Positions 1 through 5,395 of a stretch of 5,395 nucleotides of DNA are shown in pieces. A program made the position numbers and the translations under genes. The stretch is from an uncultured Lachnospiraceae bacterium (GTDB taxonomy: Bacteria > Bacillota > Clostridia > Lachnospirales > Lachnospiraceae). The notes beneath the pieces were generated by a model, which worked only from the letters and a program-made list of their open reading frames with translations, was not told the DNA's origin and made no database searches. The stretch lies in NCBI GenBank assembly GCA_945834545.1, contig CAMAHO010000147.1, positions 1-5,395 on the forward strand, read 5' to 3'. Positions within the stretch are counted from its first letter, which is position 1. Every line of letters starts with the position of its first letter.

Positions 1-2028
1 AATTCCACAGTGACCTATTCCGTAGGCGGGTTGATTCTCAGCAATTCCGGAGCTGTCACTGCAAACTACTGGTTGTCAGAAATCTATGATGATGAGATTG
101 CCGAGGCACATCGAAATGCGGATATTCATATTCACGATTTGTCTATGTTGACAGGGTACTGTGCCGGCTGGTCTTTAAAGCAGCTGATTAAAGAGGGCTT
201 AGGTGGCATCACCGGCAAGATTACATCCGCACCGGCGAAGCATCTTTCGGTTTTGTGCAATCAAATGGTAAACTTCTTAGGTATCATGCAAAACGAGTGG
301 GCAGGGGCTCAGGCTTTTTCCTCCTTTGACACCTATCTGGCACCCTTTGTAAAAGTGGACAATCTCTCCTACCCGGAGGTGAAGAAGTGCATAGAGGCCT
401 TTATCTATGGGGTGAATACGCCTTCCAGATGGGGAACCCAGGCTCCCTTTACCAATATCACCTTGGACTGGACGGTTCCCAATGACTTAGCGGAGCTTCC
501 TGCAATCGTAGGCGGTAAGGAGATGGATTTCAAGTATAAGGACTGCAAGAAGGAAATGGATATGGTCAACAAGGCCTTTATTGAGACCATGATTGAAGGA
601 GACTCCAACGGCAGGGGCTTCCAGTATCCGATTCCTACTTATTCCATAACAAGAGATTTTGACTGGTCTGATACGGAGAACAATCGTCTCTTGTTTGAAA
701 TGACGGCAAAATACGGTACGCCTTATTTCTCAAATTATATCAATTCCGATATGGAGCCCTCGGACGTGCGAAGCATGTGCTGCAGACTTCGTCTGGACCT
801 GCGTGAGCTCAGAAAGAAGACGGGTGGTTTCTTTGGCTCCGGGGAGAGTACCGGAAGTGTAGGTGTGGTTACGATTAATATGCCCAGAATTGCCTATTTG
901 GCAGCAAATAAATCCGAGTTTTATGCCCGCCTGGATCATATGATGGACATCGCAGCCAGGTCTCTTAAGATTAAAAGAGGAGTCATCTCCAAGCTTTTGG
1001 AGGAAGGCTTGTATCCTTATACAAAGAGATATCTGGGAACCTTTAACAATCACTTTTCTACCATCGGCCTCATCGGTATGAATGAGGTGGGACTGAATGC
1101 AAACTGGCTCCGGGCAGATATGACCCACAAGGAGACCCAGGAGTTTACCAAGGAAGTGCTCAATCATATGCGTGACCGCCTGTCTGACTACCAGGAGCAG
1201 TACGGTGACTTGTATAACCTGGAGGCAACCCCTGCGGAGAGCACCACCTATCGTTTGGCAAAGCATGATAAGAAGAAATATCCTATGATTAAGACAGCAG
1301 GCAAGGAGGGAGATACCCCTTATTACACCAATTCCTCTCATTTGCCGGTGGACTATACGGCTGATATTTTTGACGCCCTGGATATTCAGGACGAGCTGCA
1401 GACCCTGTACACCTCCGGCACGGTATTCCACGCATTCCTGGGAGAAAAGCTTCCGGATTGGAGGGCGGCAGCAAACCTGGTTCGTACCATTGCAGAAAAC
1501 TATAAATTACCTTATTATACCATGTCTCCTACCTATTCTATCTGTAAGGAACACGGGTATCTGGCAGGAGAAGTGAAGATTTGTCCTCACTGCCAGAGTA
1601 AGACAGAGGTATATAGCCGTATCACAGGGTATTACAGACCGGTGCAGAACTGGAATGACGGAAAGCTCCAGGAGTATGCAAACCGGACGGAGTATGACAT
1701 AGCCAACTCCAAGTGTAAGAGGGCAAAGGAGGAACAAGAGGACTATTCTGCTGACACAGCTAAGGCACAGCCGGATACACAAAATGTGCAGGACGGCTGC
1801 TATCTCTTTACCACCAAGACCTGTCCCAACTGCCAGTTGGCGAAGAATTATCTGCAGAATGTGGATTACACCTTGGTGGATGCACAGGAGCATATGGATA
1901 TGGCCTCCAGCTATGGCGTGATGCAGGCTCCTACCCTGGTGGTAATCGAGAAGGGCAAGCCTCATAAATATGTAAATGCATCAAATATCAAGAAATATGT
2001 TGAAGAAATGAGCGTTGCTTTGGTATAA
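1..2028 (+). CDS. nrdD: Anaerobic (class III) ribonucleoside-triphosphate reductase with fused C-terminal thioredoxin-like domain; 5' end missing
   Basis: Reduces ribonucleoside triphosphates to dNTPs in the cytoplasm under anaerobiosis, using a glycyl radical installed by the activase NrdG, which is not in this window. The frame is open from base 1, so the GTG at 10 is internal. 675 residues are visible; the missing part should be roughly the N-terminal ATP-cone. Numbering from the first visible residue: active-site Cys54 in GYCAGW; Met259-Cys260-Cys261, holding the thiyl-radical cysteine; a zinc-site-like C515-x2-H518 and C528-x2-C531; and the glycyl-radical loop RITGYYRPVQNW, with Gly543 as radical site (codon 1627-1629). 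After a charged linker (about 560-597), a thioredoxin/glutaredoxin-like domain (about 598-675) carries C608-P-N-C611 and the cis-Pro-like QAPTLVV. Classical formate-dependent enzymes lack this tail. Ser286 seems to replace the Asn used by formate-type enzymes, which points to a thiol-reduced NrdD2-like type. That alignment was done by eye. The TAA lies 25 bp before pyrF. Confidence 0.96.
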   Translation, partial: NSTVTYSVGGLILSNSGAVTANYWLSEIYDDEIAEAHRNADIHIHDLSMLTGYCAGWSLKQLIKEGLGGITGKITSAPAKHLSVLCNQMVNFLGIMQNEWAGAQAFSSFDTYLAPFVKVDNLSYPEVKKCIEAFIYGVNTPSRWGTQAPFTNITLDWTVPNDLAELPAIVGGKEMDFKYKDCKKEMDMVNKAFIETMIEGDSNGRGFQYPIPTYSITRDFDWSDTENNRLLFEMTAKYGTPYFSNYINSDMEPSDVRSMCCRLRLDLRELRKKTGGFFGSGESTGSVGVVTINMPRIAYLAANKSEFYARLDHMMDIAARSLKIKRGVISKLLEEGLYPYTKRYLGTFNNHFSTIGLIGMNEVGLNANWLRADMTHKETQEFTKEVLNHMRDRLSDYQEQYGDLYNLEATPAESTTYRLAKHDKKKYPMIKTAGKEGDTPYYTNSSHLPVDYTADIFDALDIQDELQTLYTSGTVFHAFLGEKLPDWRAAANLVRTIAENYKLPYYTMSPTYSICKEHGYLAGEVKICPHCQSKTEVYSRITGYYRPVQNWNDGKLQEYANRTEYDIANSKCKRAKEEQEDYSADTAKAQPDTQNVQDGCYLFTTKTCPNCQLAKNYLQNVDYTLVDAQEHMDMASSYGVMQAPTLVVIEKGKPHKYVNASNIKKYVEEMSVALV

Positions 2029-2029
2029 T
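2000..2029 (+). promoter_or_regulatory. Putative extended -10 sigma-A promoter inside the end of nrdD, for pyrF-thrH
   Basis: A perfect TATAAT hexamer (2024-2029) is preceded by TGG, giving the full extended -10 TGnTATAAT. It overlaps the last Val codon and the TAA stop of nrdD. A partial -35, TTGAAG (2000-2005, 4 of 6 to TTGACA), lies 18 bp upstream. Transcription would start near 2036, immediately before the pyrF Shine-Dalgarno sequence, leaving an untranslated leader of only about 18 bases. This would allow pyrF-thrH expression independent of nrdD. The hexamers are seen directly; activity is inferred. Confidence 0.55.
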
Positions 2030-2037
2030 CGGTGGCG

Positions 2038-2043
2038 AAGGAG
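2038..2043 (+). promoter_or_regulatory. pyrF ribosome binding site (fixes the start at 2054)
   Basis: AAGGAG sits 10 bases before the ATG at 2054. It supports that codon over the in-frame TTG at 2015, which overlaps nrdD, has no good Shine-Dalgarno sequence, and would add a 13-residue extension (MLWYNRWRRRVTH) unlike anything expected at the start of PyrF. Confidence 0.8.
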
Positions 2044-2053
2044 AGTTACGCAT

Positions 2054-2986
2054 ATGATTAATGAATTGATAAAACAGATTAAAGCAAAGAACGCACCCAT
2101 TGTGGTGGGATTGGATCCTACCATGAAGCTGATCCCGGAATGTGTGAAGAAGGAAGCCTTTGCAAAGTGCGGAGAGACCTTGGAGGGCGCTGCAGAGGCA
2201 ATCTGGCAGTATAATAAGGCCATTCTGGATGCAGTGTATGATTTGGTACCGGCCATTAAGCCTCAGATTGCAATGTATGAGCAGTTTGGAATTCCCGGAC
2301 TTGCAGCCTTTCATAAGACGGTAGAATACTGCAAGGAAAAAGGCTTGGTAGTGATTGGTGACATTAAGAGAGGAGACATCGGCTCTACCTCAGAGGCTTA
2401 TGCAGTAGGCCATTTGGGCCAGGTGCAGATTGGCAACAGCTTTTGCCGAGGCTTCGACGAGGATTTTGTCACAGTGAATCCTTATTTGGGAAGCGACGGC
2501 GTGAAGCCTTTCACTAAAATCTGTAAGGAGGAAAAAAAGGGTATTTTCGTCTTAGTAAAGACTTCCAATCCTTCCAGCGGGGAGTTTCAGGACCGTCTGA
2601 TTGACGGAAAACCTCTCTATCAGCTGGTAGGGGAACAGGTTAAGGCCTGGGGAGATGAGTGTATGCCTGAAACCGGAGCTTACAGCTATGTGGGAGCGGT
2701 CGTGGGAGCAACTTATCCGGAACAGGGAAAGCTGTTAAGAAAGGTGATGCCAAACACCTTCATTCTGGTACCGGGATACGGAGCACAGGGTGGCAAAGGC
2801 GCTGATTTGGTGCATTTCTTTAACGAGGATGGCTTAGGCGCTATTATCAATTCCTCCAGAGGTATCATTGCAGCTTACCAGCAGGAAAAGTACAAAGAAT
2901 TTGGCGAGGAAGGCTATGCCCAGGCGGCCAGAGCAGCAGTCATAGATATGCGGGAGGATATTGCACAGGCCTTGGCAAATCGTTAA
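2054..2986 (+). CDS. pyrF: Orotidine-5'-phosphate decarboxylase, class 2 (PyrF)
   Basis: Decarboxylates orotidine 5'-phosphate to UMP, the last step of de novo pyrimidine synthesis, in the cytoplasm. The protein is 310 residues, the longer size typical of the class-2 PyrF group rather than the roughly 230-240 residues of class 1. A single TIM barrel is expected. Visible motifs in order: VVGLDP (Asp21), IKPQ with Lys69, the catalytic D103-x-K105-xx-D108 in GDIKRGDIG, VNPYLGSDG (142-149), VLVKTSNPSS (166-175), VGAVVGATYP (213-222), LVPGYGAQGG (238-247, phosphate-binding region) and SSRGIIAAY (267-275). All catalytic residues are present. It follows nrdD by 25 bp and precedes thrH by 36 bp with no terminator on either side, so cotranscription is likely. 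It may also have its own promoter within the end of nrdD. No other pyr gene is in the window, so it is probably apart from the main pyrimidine cluster, or that cluster is elsewhere. Confidence 0.97.
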   Translation: MINELIKQIKAKNAPIVVGLDPTMKLIPECVKKEAFAKCGETLEGAAEAIWQYNKAILDAVYDLVPAIKPQIAMYEQFGIPGLAAFHKTVEYCKEKGLVVIGDIKRGDIGSTSEAYAVGHLGQVQIGNSFCRGFDEDFVTVNPYLGSDGVKPFTKICKEEKKGIFVLVKTSNPSSGEFQDRLIDGKPLYQLVGEQVKAWGDECMPETGAYSYVGAVVGATYPEQGKLLRKVMPNTFILVPGYGAQGGKGADLVHFFNEDGLGAIINSSRGIIAAYQQEKYKEFGEEGYAQAARAAVIDMREDIAQALANR

Positions 2987-3022
2987 ATTTGGGTGTTGAA
3001 TATAGGATAGAGGAGACGAAAA

Positions 3023-3628
3023 ATGGTTATTACATGTTTGGATTTAGAGGGTGTTTTAGTGCCTGAGATTTGGATTGCCTTTGCGGAAGCAAGCGGAATT
3101 CCGGAGCTTAAGAGAACCACCAGGGACGAGCCTGATTATGATAAGCTGATGAAGTGGAGACTGGGTATCTTAAAAGAGCATGGATTGGGCTTAAAGGAGA
3201 TTCAGGAGACCATAGCAAAGATTGACCCCATGCCCGGTGCAAAGGAGTTTTTGGATGAGCTTCGCTCTTTGGGACAGGTGATTATCATAAGCGACACCTT
3301 CACCCAGTTTGCAACACCGCTTATGAAAAAGCTGGGTTGGCCTACGATTTTCTGCAATTCTCTGGAAGTGGCAGAAAATGGCGAGATTACCGGATTTAAG
3401 ATGAGATGTGAACAGTCTAAGTTGACCACCGTTAAAGCGCTTCAGTCCATCGGCTACGATACGATTGCCAGCGGTGACAGCCATAATGACCTGGGCATGA
3501 TTCGGGCCAGCAAGGCAGGATTTTTGTTTAAGAGCACAGAGCAGATTAAGGCTGACAATCCGGATTTGCCGGCTTATGAGACCTATGAGGAGCTGCTGGA
3601 TGCCATCAAAAAGGCTATGCAGGAATAG
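3023..3628 (+). CDS. thrH: HAD-family phosphoserine phosphatase / phosphoserine:homoserine phosphotransferase (ThrH)
   Basis: A 201-residue cytoplasmic HAD hydrolase. The ThrH family, characterised in Pseudomonas aeruginosa, removes phosphate from phosphoserine and can transfer it to homoserine, linking serine and threonine synthesis. The opening CLDLEGVLVPEIWIAFAE matches my recollection of the Pseudomonas protein almost exactly, and RTTRDEPDYDKLMKWR continues the similarity. HAD motifs: I, D7-L-E9 (nucleophile Asp7, with Glu in place of the usual second Asp, as in ThrH); II, S90-D91-T92; III, Lys133; IV, GDSHND with Asp152 and Asp156. Length is close to the family norm of about 205. The start has a good Shine-Dalgarno sequence (GAGGAG, 3010-3015) 7 bases upstream. 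It is last in the nrdD-pyrF-thrH series, and no terminator follows closely. Other HAD substrates cannot be excluded, but the ThrH signature is strong. Confidence 0.93.
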   Translation: MVITCLDLEGVLVPEIWIAFAEASGIPELKRTTRDEPDYDKLMKWRLGILKEHGLGLKEIQETIAKIDPMPGAKEFLDELRSLGQVIIISDTFTQFATPLMKKLGWPTIFCNSLEVAENGEITGFKMRCEQSKLTTVKALQSIGYDTIASGDSHNDLGMIRASKAGFLFKSTEQIKADNPDLPAYETYEELLDAIKKAMQE

Positions 3629-3818
3629 GAAGGCATTTAAGGAAAGCTTTAAATTCACTTCATTTTTCTTTAAGAATTTGTACAAATCTATGACACAAAT
3701 ATCGGATAAGATAGAGTCATCAAAAGGAACTACAGGGGTTTCACATAGAGAAGGGTTTAATTCTTGCTGGTTCCGACTAAAAACAATCCGATAACGTGTC
3801 GGTTACTACATAAATTGG
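3629..3818 (+). other. Non-coding stretch between thrH and the terminator; possible leader, small RNA or long 3' UTR of unknown class
   Basis: No convincing ORF starts here. The first part (3629-3700) is AT-rich. The part from about 3711 to 3818 can form several short helices that compete with one another: GGAAC (3726-3730) with GTTCC (3770-3774); GAGAA (3748-3752) with TTCTT (3761-3765); CCGAC (3773-3777) or CCGAT (3788-3792) with the same GTCGG (3798-3802). An intrinsic terminator follows at once. This layout fits a structured RNA ending at the terminator, or simply an unusually long 3' end of the thrH transcript. I compared it mentally with the common riboswitch, T-box, 6S, SRP and tmRNA signatures and found no match. 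I see no good promoter directly upstream. Confidence 0.35.
3676..3687. repeat. 12-bp perfect palindrome, possible operator
   Basis: ATTTGTACAAAT is a perfect inverted repeat with no spacer, 47 bases after the thrH stop. A dyad of this kind can be a dimeric repressor site, but no promoter is clearly associated with it. In AT-rich DNA a 12-bp palindrome can also occur by chance. Confidence 0.3.
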
Positions 3819-3857
3819 AGGGTGATGTTCAGAAGGGATAAGGACATCACCCTTTTT
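3819..3857 (+). terminator. Rho-independent terminator
   Basis: AGGGTGATGT (3819-3828) pairs fully with ACATCACCCT (3844-3853). The 10-bp stem can be lengthened by G-U pairs, has a 15-base loop, and is followed by a run of five T (3853-3857). It ends transcription coming from nrdD-pyrF-thrH or from an RNA starting in the intergenic stretch. It lies upstream of the promoter for the peptidase gene, so it separates the two transcription units. Confidence 0.88.
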
Positions 3858-3872
3858 ATATGCATTTATAGG

Positions 3873-3901
3873 TTGAAAAACACGCCTAAAACAGATATAC
3901 T
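3873..3901 (+). promoter_or_regulatory. Sigma-A-type promoter for the C39 peptidase gene
   Basis: The -35 TTGAAA (3873-3878, 5 of 6) and -10 TATACT (3896-3901, 5 of 6) are separated by exactly 17 bp. A start near 3908 gives a leader of about 26 bases that includes the Shine-Dalgarno GAGG (3925-3928). It sits just 16 bases after the terminator. The -10 region lies in an imperfect 9-bp tandem repeat (TATACTACT then TATACTAAT, 3896-3913), so a second TATACT is present at 3905-3910, though without a matching -35. Confidence 0.75.
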
Positions 3902-3933
3902 ACTTATACTAATGGTCAGAAATTGAGGATAAC

Positions 3934-4947
3934 ATGAATACATATGGTAGAGTAAGACGATTCTGCCGGGGACTCATTCGGGGAAGTCTGATACTATTTC
4001 CGATAGCTGTGGGGTTGTTTTTAGGAAACCTTTACACAACCAGAGAGGTGATTCAAGATGTCGGAGGATTGCCGGAGGTTTACGCCCAGGCAGAACAAAA
4101 ACAGACGCTGGTTACCTTCACAGAGGAGACGAAGGAAGAACCGGATTATCTGGCGGAAGCAAAGGAAAATCAGGCTTTATATGAGGAATTACAGATTGAC
4201 CCCACTTCGCCCAGAAAACTGGGAGAGCAGGAGCTCAATAATATCTTAAGGCAGCTGGCAAGGAAAAACGAGAAATTTCAGGTGGTTTATGAGAAGAGGG
4301 AGGAACTTCCCTGGGGACTAAAAGCTTCGGTTTGTAATTATCCGGAGATGATAGACTTTGTTTTAGGTTTCTTTGCTCAGGAGGTAACTGAGGCCAGATA
4401 TACAAAGACAGAACGAAACCAGAAGTATCCGTTGCTTTTGCAGTGGGATAAGCGCTGGGGGTATCATCCCTACGGGGGATACAATGTGGCTACTTCAGGC
4501 TGTGCACCTACCTGTCTTGCCATGGTAGCCTTTGGGCTGACCAGAGATGAGGAAATCACTCCTGATGTAGTGGGTGATTATGCTATGAAGCAAAAGTATT
4601 ATCTGCCCGGAACAGGTACAAAATGGGCACTTTTATCAGAGGGTGCAGAACAGTTTGGACTGCATGCCATTTTTTTGGAACGGGACGAGGAGCTTATTCG
4701 GGAGAAGCTTGCGGATGGTATGCCTATCATTTGCAGCATGAAGGAAGGGAATTTCACTGCCATAGGGCATTTTATCGTGTTGACAGGGTTGGACGAAGAG
4801 GGTCTGGTGTGTGTAAACGATCCGAACAGTCTGGCCAGAAGTGAAAGAAGATGGAAGTTAAGTACCGTCATCAGCCAAACAAAGCAAATGTGGGGCTATA
4901 CTCTGGAAGGAGTAGGGGTTTCTATGGAACTGGTTGGATCATTTTAA
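3934..4947 (+). CDS. Membrane-anchored or secreted C39-family cysteine peptidase (Peptidase_C39_2 type)
   Basis: A 337-residue protein. A basic N-terminus (RVRR...R) precedes one hydrophobic segment (about 14-33), acting as a signal anchor or a signal peptide. AQA at 51-53 could be a cleavage site, though it is far from the hydrophobic core, so an anchor is more likely. A charged, probably partly helical region (about 54-160) follows. The catalytic domain spans about 165-337. It contains LLLQWDKRWGY with Gln170 (oxyanion position), SGCAPTCLAM with nucleophile Cys190, GHFIVLTGL with His279 and VNDPNS with Asp296, so a full triad is visible. There is no ABC transporter or transmembrane exporter part, so this is not a bacteriocin-exporting C39 protein. 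A cell-surface hydrolase is more likely, with substrate unknown. The gene has its own promoter and a Shine-Dalgarno sequence 5 bases before the ATG. The next gene begins 13 bp after the stop, so the two are probably cotranscribed. Confidence 0.9.
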   Translation: MNTYGRVRRFCRGLIRGSLILFPIAVGLFLGNLYTTREVIQDVGGLPEVYAQAEQKQTLVTFTEETKEEPDYLAEAKENQALYEELQIDPTSPRKLGEQELNNILRQLARKNEKFQVVYEKREELPWGLKASVCNYPEMIDFVLGFFAQEVTEARYTKTERNQKYPLLLQWDKRWGYHPYGGYNVATSGCAPTCLAMVAFGLTRDEEITPDVVGDYAMKQKYYLPGTGTKWALLSEGAEQFGLHAIFLERDEELIREKLADGMPIICSMKEGNFTAIGHFIVLTGLDEEGLVCVNDPNSLARSERRWKLSTVISQTKQMWGYTLEGVGVSMELVGSF

Positions 4948-4960
4948 GATAGGGGGATTC

Positions 4961-5395
4961 ATGGAACAACAAAAAGAAGTTGACAAACTGTATGTTGATT
5001 TGAACTGTATAGACAAATGGAGTCACCATTTTCCCAAGATTACCAAGGGCATTTATCTGATTACCATTCTTTTGGAGCTGGGCATGTTCCGTATCCTGCT
5101 GGCACAGGGGCTGGTGGAGCAGGGGCTGCTGGAATATATATTTCATTATGTGCTGAAACCCATTGCAATCAGTACCTTGATTGTACTGGTGGGTGTAATG
5201 ATAGTGCGGAAGGGAAGTGAAAAATACAAAGCTCTTACCTATATTGTGATGATTACCCTGATGCTGTGCAATGTGATCTATATTCACAATGTATTTCAGG
5301 TAGCTATGATTGCCCTGTGTATTCCCATTTTTATGACCGTTGTCTTTCAACAAAAGAAAATACTCTATATAGATACTGCCCTGTGTGAGATCTTT
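4961..5395 (+). CDS. Multi-pass membrane protein, N-terminal part (3' end beyond the window)
   Basis: The ATG at 4961 follows an AGGGGG ribosome site (4951-4956), and the frame stays open for 145 codons to the last base, so the gene continues outside. A polar cytoplasmic N-terminus (1-27) is followed by hydrophobic segments at about 28-48, 65-83, 91-108 and 110-129, with a fifth possibly starting near 134. Short loops such as VRKGSEKYK (82-90) and FQQKKI (129-134) carry positive charge. Packed segments of this kind, with IHNVFQVAMIALCIPIFMTVVF near the fourth, resemble N-terminal sensor regions I associate with clostridial GGDEF or histidine kinase proteins. That is recall only, and no output domain is visible. 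It is 13 bp downstream of the C39 peptidase, which suggests one operon and possibly a shared cell-surface role. A transporter or an uncharacterised membrane protein remains possible. Confidence 0.85.
   Translation, partial: MEQQKEVDKLYVDLNCIDKWSHHFPKITKGIYLITILLELGMFRILLAQGLVEQGLLEYIFHYVLKPIAISTLIVLVGVMIVRKGSEKYKALTYIVMITLMLCNVIYIHNVFQVAMIALCIPIFMTVVFQQKKILYIDTALCEIF

Noticed and set aside
10..12. GTG as the start codon of the first gene
   Set aside because: The frame is open to base 1 and the preceding residues (Asn-Ser-Thr) fit the conserved NrdD sequence, so the gene starts outside the window.
730..1431. 233-codon open frame on the minus strand
   Set aside because: It lies entirely antisense to strongly conserved NrdD coding sequence and shows no recognisable protein features. 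The same holds for the other minus-strand frames in the window.
2015..2053. Longer pyrF start at the in-frame TTG, overlapping nrdD
   Set aside because: No good ribosome site is near it; the extension does not look like PyrF, while the ATG at 2054 has AAGGAG upstream and gives a normal N-terminus.
3635..3670. AT-rich hairpin plus T-rich tract just after thrH as a terminator
   Set aside because: The stem is almost all A-T with a bulge, and the T tract is separated from it by CACTTCA. It is much weaker than the one at 3819-3857.
3576..3794. 72-codon + strand frame crossing the end of thrH
   Set aside because: It starts inside thrH in another frame without a ribosome site and ends in low-complexity intergenic sequence.
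3711..3818. Known riboswitch or T-box upstream of the peptidase gene
   Set aside because: No match to recalled signatures of c-di-AMP, c-di-GMP, SAM, FMN, cobalamin, guanidine, lysine, ZTP, THF or T-box elements. Left as unassigned.
3825..3926. 33-codon ORF (MFRRDKDIT...) with GGAGG upstream
   Set aside because: It begins inside the terminator stem, GGAGG is only 3 bases from the ATG, and it runs through the peptidase promoter. The pattern is explained by the hairpin and promoter.

Overview
The window looks like chromosomal DNA from an anaerobic Gram-positive bacterium of the class Clostridia, most likely a member of the Lachnospiraceae. The reasons are an oxygen-sensitive glycyl-radical ribonucleotide reductase of the Firmicutes/Thermotoga type, a class-2 PyrF, strong Shine-Dalgarno sequences, sigma-A promoters of Gram-positive style and moderate GC. 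This placement rests on protein motifs recalled from memory, not on a search. All recognisable genes lie on the + strand. No rRNA, tRNA, insertion sequence, phage gene or CRISPR array is visible.

Left block (1-3628): three metabolic genes run head to tail with short gaps (25 and 36 bp). They are the 3' part of nrdD (anaerobic ribonucleoside-triphosphate reductase, cut by the window edge), pyrF (orotidine-5'-phosphate decarboxylase) and thrH (HAD-family phosphoserine phosphatase / homoserine phosphotransferase). NrdD makes dNTPs without oxygen and PyrF makes UMP, so the first two share nucleotide supply. ThrH belongs to serine/threonine metabolism and is probably a passenger in the transcript. 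NrdD carries an extra C-terminal thioredoxin/glutaredoxin-like domain with a CPNC motif, which suggests a built-in reductant. An extended -10 promoter overlapping the last codons of nrdD probably lets pyrF-thrH be transcribed separately.

Middle (3629-3933): about 300 bp without a convincing gene. It holds a 12-bp palindrome, a stretch with several mutually exclusive short pairings that could be an RNA leader, a small RNA or a long 3' UTR, and then a clear intrinsic terminator (3819-3857). A well-formed sigma-A promoter follows directly (3873-3901).

Right block (3934-5395): a second transcription unit. It encodes a membrane-anchored, extracytoplasmic C39-family cysteine peptidase with an intact Cys/His/Asp triad. 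Thirteen bases later begins a multi-pass membrane protein that runs off the right edge. The latter resembles the N-terminal membrane region of signalling proteins, but its output domain lies outside the window.

I did not find a clear-cut new system. The best leads are the NrdD-thioredoxin fusion, the promoter hidden in the nrdD stop region, the unassigned RNA-like stretch, and the peptidase/membrane-protein pair.
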